Numbered from the stretch's first letter, positions 1-6,035 are shown. The stretch: 6,723 nt of DNA from an uncultured Collinsella sp. (GCA_900550785.1 URTL01000104.1:1-6723), one strand, 5' to 3'. Made by a program: numbers and translations. The notes: a model not told the origin generated them from the letters alone.

Positions 1-54
1 CTGGTGATCTCCGCCTTGAGAGGGCGGCGTCCTAAACCGCTAGACGAACGGGCC
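1..54 (-). tRNA. tRNA-Glu (anticodon CTC), 3' part outside window
   Basis: This is the 5' two thirds of a glutamate tRNA, read right to left from G54; the variable region, T arm and acceptor 3' strand lie beyond the window edge. The 5' sequence GGCCCGTTCGTCTAG closely follows the usual bacterial tRNA-Glu start. The anticodon stem is CCGCC (27-23) with GGCGG (15-11). The seven-base loop CTCTCAA places CTC (20-18) at the anticodon, reading GAG codons. A sigma70-type promoter lies just upstream. The identity is clear from the anticodon arm and the family-typical D arm. Only the missing 3' third keeps this from being certain. Confidence 0.93.
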
Positions 55-88
55 ACATGACATCTGCACTGCCGTGCTGCGAGGAAAT

Positions 89-117
89 ATATTACGGGAC
101 AAAAAACGTCAGCGCAA
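89..117 (-). promoter_or_regulatory. Sigma70-type promoter of tRNA-Glu
   Basis: On the minus strand there is a -35-like TTGCGC (117-112), a 17-base spacer and a -10-like TAATAT (94-89). This would start transcription around base 82, roughly 28 bases before the mature 5' end of the tRNA, which suits a short leader trimmed by RNase P. The spacing is ideal and the position fits, but no start site has been measured. Confidence 0.55.
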
Positions 118-132
118 GAAGAAATTCCAAAT

Positions 133-151
133 TGCCGATAAATTGTCGGCA
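133..151 (-). terminator. Weak hairpin after cca, possible terminator
   Basis: TGCCGA and TCGGCA form a perfect 6-bp stem around a 7-base loop, 31 bases past the cca stop codon. On the minus strand the hairpin is followed by ATTTGGAATTTC, which is T-rich but not a clean T run. It could end the cca transcript weakly. The stem is short and read-through into the tRNA is possible. Confidence 0.35.
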
Positions 152-181
152 GGTTATGGAACACGCAGGTAAACTGGGTGG

Positions 182-1576
182 CTAATTCAAGTTGAAATGG
201 ACCAAAAGAGCTTCGCGCTCGTTGGGAATGTTGTCTTCGATCACGGCGTCGAGGGCGGAGTTGAGAAGCTGCCCCAGTTCCGGCCCGGGCTTGACTCCAG
301 CACGGATCAAGTCGCCGCCGTTGATGGCGAGCATCTTGAGCGTATAGGGCTCCCCCGCCTTCAGCAGCTCGTGCGACATCGCGCGCATCTCCTCAATCGT
401 CTCAACGTAATAGAAGCACGACGGGGCCTTGCCGAGCGTGTCGGCACGCTTAAGATCCATGAGCTCGTCCATCAAACGCGGCGTGTCGACGCCCTCGCCC
501 GAAAGCGCGCGCATCATATTGAGCAGGCAGGAGCGCTCGGGGCGCAGCGGCTTGTCGTGATATTTGATGAGCAGGCACACGTCGCGCACCAGGTCGTGCG
601 AGAGCGCCAGGCGATCCATAATGACGCGCGCTTTCTTGGCGCCGAGCTCGGGATGACCGTAGAAGTGTCCGCTGCCGGCGTGATCGACCGTGAAACACTC
701 GGGCTTGGACACATCGTGCAAAAACGCCGCCCACATAAGGCTCGACGAGGGCGCGACGCCGTCGCACAGCGCAAGCTCCCCTGCCACCGTCAGCACACGG
801 GCGATATGCTCGTAAACGTTAAACGCATGATAGACACTTCGCTGATCAAAGCCGCGACCCGCTGCCAGCTCAGGCACAGAGGCACAGATGAGCTCGGGGT
901 AGCGCAGCATCGCGTCTCCCCCATGACCGGTCGAAAGAATGCCCTCGAGCTCAATACCCACGCGCTCGCGCGCCACGGCGTCGAGCAGCGGCGCGCACTC
1001 GGCAAGCGCGCGCTTAGTCTCGGGCTCAATCATAAAGTCCAGGCGGCAGGCAAAGCGCACCGCACGCAACATGCGCAGGGCGTCCTCGTTAAAGCGACGC
1101 TTGGGATCGCCGACAGCGCGAATCAGCTTGCGCTCCAAGTCACCCTGGCCGTCGTAGCGGTCGACAAGCCCGCGCTCGGGATGCCAGGCCATAGCGTTGA
1201 CGGTAAAGTCGCGGCGCGCCAGATCGTCCTCGAGCGAGGCGGCACGCTCCACACTCTGGGGATGGCGACCATCGGTGTAAAAGCCATCCAGACGGTACGT
1301 GGTGACCTCGATACGCTCGCCATCGGAAATAGCCGTGATTCCGCCAAATTTAATGCCCGACTCCACAACCGCGATGCCGGCGGCCTCGAGCGCCGCTTTG
1401 GACTCCTGCCACAGGCCGCTACAGCACATATCAACATCGTGGCTGGGGCACCCCATCAGGGCGTCGCGCACCCAACCGCCCACGTACCAAGCCTCAAGAC
1501 CAGCCGCCTCAAGCGCGCGCAGGACGCGCAGGGAGGCATCGGACGGTTGCGTACCGTTGAGCGAAACATTGCACAT
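182..1576 (-). CDS. cca: CCA tRNA nucleotidyltransferase (CCA-adding enzyme) with HD domain
   Basis: This enzyme adds or repairs the 3'-terminal CCA of tRNAs in the cytoplasm using CTP and ATP. The 464-residue protein has the class II nucleotidyltransferase head: GGWVRD at 33-38, metal-binding DVD at 47-49, RRDFTVNAMA at 121-130, and the nucleotide-selecting EDALR at 164-168. The RERVGIELE stretch at 202-211 is also family-typical. A C-terminal HD-type domain follows, with H250, H257, the HD pair at 287-288 and H340. The length fits HD-containing family members. The ATG at 1576 is supported by a perfect AGGAGG (1585-1590) with an 8-base spacer. The gene stands alone between the terminator at 1671-1707 and tRNA-Glu. 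I found no convincing promoter in 1577-1670, although it must be read from there or by read-through. CCA-adding is favoured over poly(A) polymerase because of the head motifs, length and HD domain. Confidence 0.93.
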   Translation of the reverse strand: MCNVSLNGTQPSDASLRVLRALEAAGLEAWYVGGWVRDALMGCPSHDVDMCCSGLWQESKAALEAAGIAVVESGIKFGGITAISDGERIEVTTYRLDGFYTDGRHPQSVERAASLEDDLARRDFTVNAMAWHPERGLVDRYDGQGDLERKLIRAVGDPKRRFNEDALRMLRAVRFACRLDFMIEPETKRALAECAPLLDAVARERVGIELEGILSTGHGGDAMLRYPELICASVPELAAGRGFDQRSVYHAFNVYEHIARVLTVAGELALCDGVAPSSSLMWAAFLHDVSKPECFTVDHAGSGHFYGHPELGAKKARVIMDRLALSHDLVRDVCLLIKYHDKPLRPERSCLLNMMRALSGEGVDTPRLMDELMDLKRADTLGKAPSCFYYVETIEEMRAMSHELLKAGEPYTLKMLAINGGDLIRAGVKPGPELGQLLNSALDAVIEDNIPNEREALLVHFNLN

Positions 1577-1670
1577 ACCTGTGGCCTCCTGCGACTATCA
1601 AATTGGCTATCGATTGCGTCTGCAAGAAGTCTAGCAAGAAACAGCCTCCACTGCACACGCAAGTCCGATA

Positions 1671-1707
1671 AACAAAAACGCATCCGTCCTAGTCTAAGAC
1701 GGATGCG
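1671..1707 (-). terminator. Intrinsic terminator after the distal PfkB kinase gene
   Basis: A perfect 10-bp stem pairs CGCATCCGTC (1679-1688) with GACGGATGCG (1698-1707) around a 9-base loop. On the minus strand it is followed by TTTTTGTT (1678-1671). It lies 33 bases beyond the kinase stop codon and separates that gene from cca. There is no T run on the plus-strand side, so it works in one direction. Confidence 0.88.
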
Positions 1708-1740
1708 AAATAATCAAACTATTCAGACAAGGTGCCGGAA

Positions 1741-2673
1741 CTAGCAGACCTGGCGAACTTCGATGTTCTTCTTATATTCGTCCACCTTGGCAAAATCGCC
1801 CAAGCCCGGGCACTCAACCACATTGGCACCGGTGGCCATCGAGAGGCGCAGGGCGTCCTCAACGCGCTCGGGGGCGTCGTGCCATACGGACAAGAAGGCA
1901 GCGAGCGAGGAATCGCCGGCGCAGACGGTCGACAGCAGCTTGACCTCAAAGGTTCGGTTGGCAAACCAGATGTGCTCACCGTTAGAGAAGTACGCGCCGT
2001 CGCCACCGAGGGTCAGCAGCACATTCTTGGCGCCCTTGGCGTGCAGTTCGGCCATAGCGCCCTTGACGGACTCGTCGTCGCCACCGCTCACCTTAATACC
2101 AAAGATGTCGAGCAGCTCGTCGTCGTTGGGCTTAATGAGCAACGGCTCCATGGCAATGAGGTCGGCCAGCTGATGGCTCGAGATATCGAGCACGAACTCG
2201 GCGCCCTTGGCCTTCACGCGACGCAGGACCTCGGCCAGGAAACCCTCGGAGGTATTGGGGGGCAGCGAGCCGCTGATAACCAGACAGGTCATATCGTCGA
2301 GCGAATCAATAAGCTCAAACATCTCCTGCTCGTTGGCTTCGTTAATGGCGGCGCCTGCGTTGACCATGTTGTACTCGGTGTCGGGACCGGCATTGAGGAA
2401 CACGTTGACACGCGTGATGCCGTCGGTCCACACGGGCTTGACGGGCACGCCAAGGGCCTCGGCGCCCTTAACGATGAACTCACCCGAGAAGCCGGCAAAG
2501 AAGCCCAAGATCGTGGTGTCGACGCCGTAGTGGTCGAGCGTAAACGAAACGTTAAGACCCTTGCCGTTGGGGGTGTAGACCGCGTTGCGGGTGCGCGTAA
2601 CGGTATTGGCGAACAGGCCGTCGCAGGAGATGTTGTAGTCAATGGCGGGATTTGCAGTGAGCGTATAAATCAT
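1741..2673 (-). CDS. PfkB-family sugar kinase, 1-phosphofructokinase type (stand-alone paralog)
   Basis: This is probably an ATP-dependent kinase making fructose 1,6-bisphosphate from fructose 1-phosphate; tagatose-6-phosphate kinase (LacC type) is the main alternative. The 310 residues show the family order: YTLTANPAID at 3-12 with substrate-binding D12, NGKGLNVS at 36-43, TDGITRVNV at 83-91, SGSLPP at 134-139, KPN at 181-183, a TLGGDGAYF nucleotide-site stretch at 221-229, and CAGD at 251-254 with catalytic base D254. The usual GAGD is CAGD and the usual GGKG is NGKG. The ATG at 2673 is chosen over an in-frame ATG at 2688 because AAAGGA (2685-2680) lies 6 bases before it and would fall inside the longer frame. 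This also gives the same length as the paralog at 2859-3791. It has its own promoter region and terminator. The family is certain; the exact substrate is inferred. Confidence 0.88.
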   Translation of the reverse strand: MIYTLTANPAIDYNISCDGLFANTVTRTRNAVYTPNGKGLNVSFTLDHYGVDTTILGFFAGFSGEFIVKGAEALGVPVKPVWTDGITRVNVFLNAGPDTEYNMVNAGAAINEANEQEMFELIDSLDDMTCLVISGSLPPNTSEGFLAEVLRRVKAKGAEFVLDISSHQLADLIAMEPLLIKPNDDELLDIFGIKVSGGDDESVKGAMAELHAKGAKNVLLTLGGDGAYFSNGEHIWFANRTFEVKLLSTVCAGDSSLAAFLSVWHDAPERVEDALRLSMATGANVVECPGLGDFAKVDEYKKNIEVRQVC

Positions 2674-2687
2674 GAATGTTCCTTTCA

Positions 2688-2725
2688 CGAAGCAACGTGT
2701 TAATGAAAGTATATTCCACGCTTCG
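2688..2725. repeat. Interrupted inverted repeat around the kinase promoter, possible operator
   Basis: CGAAGC-AAC-GTG (2688-2699) is mirrored by CAC-GCTTCG (2717-2725). This gives nine matching positions with a 3-base bulge, and the arms straddle the -10-like TATACT. The placement would suit a repressor site for the kinase gene. The wide spacing and the bulge make chance a fair alternative, and I cannot assign a regulator family. Confidence 0.3.
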
Positions 2726-2736
2726 GCAAAAGGCTA
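2708..2736 (-). promoter_or_regulatory. Probable promoter of the stand-alone PfkB kinase gene
   Basis: On the minus strand a good -10-like TATACT (2713-2708) lies about 35 bases before the start codon. At 17 bases upstream is a poor -35-like TAGCCT (2736-2731). A promoter is expected here because the preceding gene ends in a strong terminator at 2797-2831. The -10 is convincing and the -35 is not, which could mean that an activator is needed. Confidence 0.45.
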
Positions 2737-2796
2737 CAACAACTCGGCGAACGGTGTGGAAGCGGTGAAGGTCAGTTTCATCTCACTTTTCCCACG

Positions 2797-2831
2797 AAAA
2801 AAACGGCGCCCCGACCGAAGTCAGGGCGCCG
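2797..2831 (-). terminator. Strong intrinsic terminator closing the ptsH-ptsI-kinase operon
   Basis: Read on the minus strand, CGGCGCCC pairs with GGGCGCCG (2831-2824 with 2811-2804). A T-G wobble and GAC/GTC continue the stem inward to a UUCG tetraloop (2819-2816), giving a 12-bp helix. It is followed by seven T (2803-2797). It starts 27 bases after the stop codon of the upstream kinase and isolates the next kinase gene. Confidence 0.95.
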
Positions 2832-2858
2832 CATGCGCATGAATTTGTCGCGTTTCGC

Positions 2859-3791
2859 TTACTTGCGATCGAGCTTGCGGACAGCAACGCGCTTGCTGTA
2901 CTCGTCAACGTGACCAAAGTCGCCAATGCCCACGGACTCGGCAACGTTAGCGCCGGTGGCCATAGCGAGCTTCATGGCCTCCTCGACGTTGTCGCGATCC
3001 CTGTACCACTTGTGCAGGAACGCAGCGAGGGTGCAGTCGCCGGCGCAGACGGAAGAGACCAGCTTGATGTTGAACTCACGCTTGGCATACCAGATGTCCT
3101 CGCCGTTCGAGAAGTAGGCGTCGCCGCGGCTACCACGGGTGAGCAGCACGTTCTGGACGCCGGCGTCGTGAGCCAGCTTCATGGCAACGCGGACTTCGTC
3201 GTCGGTGTCGACCGGCACGCCGAAGATGGCCTTCATCTCATGATGGTTCGGCTTGATGAGCAGCGGCTTCTTGTGAGCGAGCTCCTTGAGCTTGTCGGAG
3301 GACAGGTCCAGGACGACGTCGGCGCCACGGGCCTGAGCGTGCTCCATGACCTGAGCCAGGAAGTCGGGCGTAGCTTTGGGAGGCACGGAACCGGAGACGA
3401 TCAGGCACTCAAGATCGCCCGCGGTGTCCAGGATGTTGTAGAGCTCCTCCTGGTGCTGCGGCGTAATAGGAGCGCCGGGGTTCAGGATGCCGTACTCGTG
3501 CTGGCCATCGTTGACGTAGGTGTTGATACGCGTGATGCCGTCGGTCCAGACCGGGCGGCACAGGCAACCCAGGTTCATGACCTCCTCAACGATGAACTTG
3601 CCCGTGAAGCCGGCGAAGAAGCCGAGCGCGACGGTGTCGACGCCCATCTTCTTAAAGGCGAAGGACACGTCAAGACCCTTGCCGTTGGCCGTGTAGCTGG
3701 CCGAGCCGGTGCGGACGTTCTCGTCGGGCTCGAGCGGAGAGCTCGAAACCGTCATGTCGACAGCCGGATTAGCGGTTAGCGTGTAGAACAT
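2859..3791 (-). CDS. PfkB-family sugar kinase, 1-phosphofructokinase type (operon copy)
   Basis: This is a second ATP-dependent sugar-phosphate kinase, likely acting on fructose 1-phosphate made by a fructose PTS. It has 310 residues, with D12 in TANPAVD, NGKGLDVS at 36-43, TDGITRIN at 83-90, SGSVPP at 133-138, KPN at 180-182, a TRGSRGDAYF stretch near the nucleotide site, and CAGD at 249-252 with catalytic base D252. It is clearly paralogous to the kinase at 1741-2673: 34 of the first 60 positions are identical by eye. It shares the NGKG and CAGD variants but has D41 where the paralog and most relatives have Asn, a position that contacts substrate in E. coli Pfk-2. The ATG at 3791 has AGGGGG (3805-3800) 8 bases upstream. 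It follows ptsI by 74 bases and ends at a strong terminator, so it is probably cotranscribed with ptsH and ptsI. Substrate is inferred from family and context. Confidence 0.87.
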   Translation of the reverse strand: MFYTLTANPAVDMTVSSSPLEPDENVRTGSASYTANGKGLDVSFAFKKMGVDTVALGFFAGFTGKFIVEEVMNLGCLCRPVWTDGITRINTYVNDGQHEYGILNPGAPITPQHQEELYNILDTAGDLECLIVSGSVPPKATPDFLAQVMEHAQARGADVVLDLSSDKLKELAHKKPLLIKPNHHEMKAIFGVPVDTDDEVRVAMKLAHDAGVQNVLLTRGSRGDAYFSNGEDIWYAKREFNIKLVSSVCAGDCTLAAFLHKWYRDRDNVEEAMKLAMATGANVAESVGIGDFGHVDEYSKRVAVRKLDRK

Positions 3792-3815
3792 TTACAGTAC
3801 CCCCTGTATATGTGA

Positions 3816-3833
3816 GGGCCGCGTGGCCGGCCC
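3816..3833 (-). other. GC-rich hairpin between ptsI and the kinase gene
   Basis: GGGCCG (3816-3821) and CGGCCC (3828-3833) form a 6-bp GC stem with a 6-base loop in the 74-base gap. No T run follows on the minus strand, so it is not an intrinsic terminator. It may shape transcript processing or stability between the two cistrons, or be incidental. Confidence 0.35.
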
Positions 3834-3865
3834 ATTCCAACCACGCAGTTACCTCTGATACCAAA

Positions 3866-5575
3866 TTAACGAGCTGCGGACTCGAGCAGTGCCTTGACCT
3901 CGGCGGCGGTGTTACAGGCGAGCGCCTTCTCGGCGAGCTCGTCGCACTCGGCCTTGGTCCACTGGCTGATGGTCTTGCGGGCGCGCAGGATCGACGGCGC
4001 GGACATGGAGAACTCCTCCAGGCCAAAGGAGATCAGCAGCGGCTCCAGCAGCGGATCGGCAGCGGCCTCGCCGCACATACCGACCATGATGCCGGCCTTC
4101 ACGCCGCTCTCGATGATGTTCTTGAGAGAGCGGAGCACGGCGGGATAGTACACCTGGTACAGGTTGGAGATGGTGTCGTTGCCACGGTCGGCGCACATGG
4201 TGTAGCCGATCAGGTCGTTGGTGCCGATGGAGAAGAAGTCGGCGACCTCGGCCAGGCGGTCAGCGAGCAGCGAAGCGGCAGGCGTCTCAACCATGATGCC
4301 GACCTCGATGTTCTCGTTGAACTTGCGACCCTCTTCGGTCAGCTCGGCCTTGCACTGCTCGACGAGCTCCTTGACAGCCACGACCTCCTCGACGCAGGTG
4401 ACGAGCGGGATCATGATCTTGACGTCACCGAAGGCGCTGGCGCGCAGCAGAGCACGGAGCTGGACCTTGTACTGGTCGGGATTGGCCAAGCAGTAACGCA
4501 CGGCGCGGAAGCCCATGAAGGGGTTATCTTCCTTGACCATGTGCAGGTACGGGATCTCCTTGTCGCCACCCACATCGAGCGTGCGGATGATGACCGGAGC
4601 GCCCTTGAGTGCGCTAGCGACCTTGCGGTAGGCGTTAAACTGCTCCTCCTCGGAAGGAAGCTCAGCAGAATCCATGAACAGGAACTCGGAGCGGAACAGA
4701 CCGATAGCCTCGGCGTCGTGATCGAGCGCGTTGGGCACGTCATCGGGGTTACCGATGTTGCAGGCAATGATCTTCTTGATGCCATCGGCAGTCACAGAAG
4801 GCTTACCGCGGAAGGCCTCGAGGGCTGCCTTCTCGGCAGCGAAGGCCTCGGCCTTGGCGGTGTAGGCAGCGAGCGTCTCCTCGTCGGGATCGGCCTCGAC
4901 AACACCCTTGCCACCGTCGACGACGACGGTCATACCGTTGCGAAGCGCGGTGCAGCTGTTAGAGACCGAAAGGACGGCCGGAATCTCGAGGGCGCGCGCG
5001 ATGATCGCGGAGTGCGAAGTGCGGCCACCGGTCTCGGTGACAATGCCGGCAACATGGGCCTTATCGATCGTAGCGGTCATGGACGGCGTGAGGTCGTGCA
5101 CGACAACGACAGTGTTCTCGGGCAGGACGGAGAGGTCGACGACCTCCTTGCCCAGCAGCTCGGCCAGAATACCGGTGCGGATGTCGGCGATGTCGGCCGC
5201 ACGCAGACGGAACATCTCGTCGTCCATGGACAGGAACATGTTCTCGAACATGGTCGAGGTGTCCATGAGCGCCTGCTCGGCGCAGGTGCCGCCGTCAATG
5301 GCGGCGTTGATGGCGTCGGTCATGCCCGGATCCTGAGCCAGGACGATGTGTCCGCTCATGATCTCGGCCTCGGCCTCGCCCACCGTCTCCTTCATGTGGT
5401 CGGCCTGAGCCTGGGTCTTCTCGCAGAAGACCGAAAGAGCGTTCTGATAGCGCTCCTTCTCTGCTGCCGAATCAGCAACCTCGTGCGGTTCAAACGTCAA
5501 GTCGGGATCGACGGCGACCATGACGGTGCCGATACCGATGCCCTCGGAAGCGTTGACTCCCTGATACATTCCCAT
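3866..5575 (-). CDS. ptsI: Phosphoenolpyruvate-protein phosphotransferase (PTS enzyme I)
   Basis: Enzyme I takes phosphate from phosphoenolpyruvate onto a histidine and passes it to HPr, the first step of PTS sugar uptake in the cytoplasm. From the ATG at 5575 the protein has 569 residues, typical for the family. Its key residues sit exactly one below E. coli EI numbering: H188 in GGRTSHSAIIAR, R295 in GLFRSEFLF, R331 in IIRTLDVGGDKE, E430 in IMVETPAA, D454 in SIGTNDLI, and C501 in GMCGEA. The N-terminal HPr-binding and phosphohistidine domains and the C-terminal PEP-binding barrel are all complete. The start could be 5575 or 5569: GGAG (5585-5582) suits the first and AGGA (5579-5576) the second, each with a 6-base spacer. 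A longer TTG start at 5623 is unlikely because it lies in the T tract of the upstream hairpin and the extension does not resemble EI. ptsH lies 126 bases upstream. Confidence 0.96.
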   Translation of the reverse strand: MGMYQGVNASEGIGIGTVMVAVDPDLTFEPHEVADSAAEKERYQNALSVFCEKTQAQADHMKETVGEAEAEIMSGHIVLAQDPGMTDAINAAIDGGTCAEQALMDTSTMFENMFLSMDDEMFRLRAADIADIRTGILAELLGKEVVDLSVLPENTVVVVHDLTPSMTATIDKAHVAGIVTETGGRTSHSAIIARALEIPAVLSVSNSCTALRNGMTVVVDGGKGVVEADPDEETLAAYTAKAEAFAAEKAALEAFRGKPSVTADGIKKIIACNIGNPDDVPNALDHDAEAIGLFRSEFLFMDSAELPSEEEQFNAYRKVASALKGAPVIIRTLDVGGDKEIPYLHMVKEDNPFMGFRAVRYCLANPDQYKVQLRALLRASAFGDVKIMIPLVTCVEEVVAVKELVEQCKAELTEEGRKFNENIEVGIMVETPAASLLADRLAEVADFFSIGTNDLIGYTMCADRGNDTISNLYQVYYPAVLRSLKNIIESGVKAGIMVGMCGEAAADPLLEPLLISFGLEEFSMSAPSILRARKTISQWTKAECDELAEKALACNTAAEVKALLESAAR

Positions 5576-5620
5576 TCCTCTCTCCGTGTCATGTGATAAA
5601 GCGTTTTGCCATATCCATGA

Positions 5621-5656
5621 CAAAAGAGCGCAGCTACCTTGAACAGGTCACTGCGC
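5621..5656 (-). terminator. Terminator-like hairpin between ptsH and ptsI (possible partial terminator)
   Basis: On the minus strand GCGCAG (5656-5651) pairs with CTGCGC (5633-5628). A wobble and one mismatch lead to an inner ACCT/AGGT stem with a 5-base loop, and TCTTTTG (5627-5621) follows. The interrupted stem and short T run suggest incomplete termination. This would leave more ptsH than ptsI message, sensible since HPr is usually needed in excess over EI. Confidence 0.5.
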
Positions 5657-5665
5657 CCCCAAGTA

Positions 5666-5681
5666 TGAACTTAATTGTTCA
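5666..5681. repeat. Short inverted repeat in the ptsH-ptsI gap
   Basis: TGAAC and GTTCA form 5-bp arms around TTAATT, 20 bases beyond the ptsH stop codon and just before the terminator-like hairpin. It could be a weak RNA stem or a protein site for an internal ptsI promoter. I see no matching -10/-35 pair, so the role is unknown. Confidence 0.25.
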
Positions 5682-5701
5682 ACATGCGACCCGTTTGAGT
5701 T

Positions 5702-5965
5702 CTACTCGCCAAGACCGCTCTTGATGAGCTCGATGGCAGCAGCCAGAGCCTCGGCCTCGTCGGCGCCGTCGCACTTGACCTCGACCTCGGTACCGCAAGG
5801 GATACCAGCAGCCATGAGGGCCATCGGGGACTTACCGTTGACCTCCTTCTCGGGGGTGACGACAGTCACGTCGCAGGCGTACTTGCCCATGGTGGAGGCG
5901 AAGAGGCCGGCCGGACGCATGTGAAGACCCTGCGGATTGACGAGGGTAGCCTTCTCAGAAACCAT
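5702..5965 (-). CDS. ptsH: HPr, phosphocarrier protein of the PTS
   Basis: HPr accepts phosphate from enzyme I on His15 and hands it to the EIIA domains of sugar permeases. The 87-residue protein has the canonical length. The active-site stretch NPQGLHMRPA places H15 and R17 exactly as in characterised HPr proteins. The regulatory region VNGKSPMALMAAGI places a serine at position 46, the site used by HPr kinase in Firmicutes, but followed here by proline. The ATG at 5965 is preceded by AGGAG (5976-5972) with a 6-base spacer. The gene heads the ptsH-ptsI-kinase group. Its leader can pair with this Shine-Dalgarno sequence (see 5969-6016), and an 18-bp palindrome lies just above. Whether Ser46 is phosphorylated in this organism cannot be told from the window. 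Confidence 0.97.
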   Translation of the reverse strand: MVSEKATLVNPQGLHMRPAGLFASTMGKYACDVTVVTPEKEVNGKSPMALMAAGIPCGTEVEVKCDGADEAEALAAAIELIKSGLGE

Positions 5966-5968
5966 AAT

Positions 5969-6016
5969 TGACTCCTTTTTTGTGTTTAACCCCTGTCGTG
6001 CATGCGGCAGGAGTCA
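5969..6016 (-). promoter_or_regulatory. ptsH leader with two mutually exclusive folds around the Shine-Dalgarno
   Basis: In the transcript, UGACUCCU (6016-6009) can pair perfectly, 8 bp, with AGGAGUCA (5976-5969), which contains the ptsH ribosome-binding site. The same UGACUCCU plus the next G can instead pair with CAGGGGUUA (5995-5987), 9 bp with two G-U pairs, leaving the ribosome-binding site free. The two helices share the same left arm and cannot coexist. The pairings are seen directly; that they act as a translation switch (temperature, protein or ligand) is inference. I do not recognise a known riboswitch class. Confidence 0.45.
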
Positions 6017-6017
6017 G

Positions 6018-6035
6018 ATAAACGACGTTGTTTAT
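6018..6035. promoter_or_regulatory. 18-bp near-perfect palindrome, probable operator for ptsH
   Basis: ATAAACGACGTTGTTTAT matches its own reverse complement at 16 of 18 positions, with arms ATAAAC/GTTTAT and an ACGT core. The even palindrome with a central CG resembles sites of LacI-family regulators, which often control sugar genes, but DeoR-type or other regulators are possible. It overlaps AT-rich -10-like hexamers upstream of ptsH, a position that would suit repression. Confidence 0.5.

Noticed and set aside
1..181. cca beside a tRNA gene as a functional pairing
   Set aside because: CCA enzymes act on all tRNAs, and the tRNA has its own promoter; the adjacency is most simply chance.
197..1744. 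515-codon open frame on the plus strand opposite cca
   Set aside because: It covers the well-supported cca gene, runs through the terminator at 1671-1707, and has no recognisable domain; a shadow frame.
2674..2688. In-frame ATG at 2688 for the stand-alone kinase
   Set aside because: Its first codons contain the AAAGGA ribosome-binding site of the ATG at 2673, and the shorter form matches the paralog in length and N-terminus.
1732..2703. 323-codon open frame on the plus strand opposite the stand-alone kinase
   Set aside because: It is antisense to a complete PfkB kinase and runs over that gene's ribosome-binding site; its composition is shadow-like.
2688..2703. Partial likeness (ACGTTGnTT) between the ptsH palindrome and the leader of the stand-alone kinase
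   Set aside because: Only the half core matches and the kinase copy is not palindromic, so a shared regulator cannot be supported from this.
3812..5596. 594-codon open frame on the plus strand opposite ptsI
   Set aside because: It lies antisense to an enzyme I gene with every catalytic residue in place. The predicted protein is a low-complexity mix of G, L, D, V, E and H typical of an antisense shadow in G+C-rich DNA.
5576..5623. Longer ptsI start at a TTG (5623)
   Set aside because: The added 16 residues do not resemble EI, the codon lies in the tail of the terminator-like hairpin, and starting at 5575 or 5569 aligns all catalytic residues with E. coli EI.
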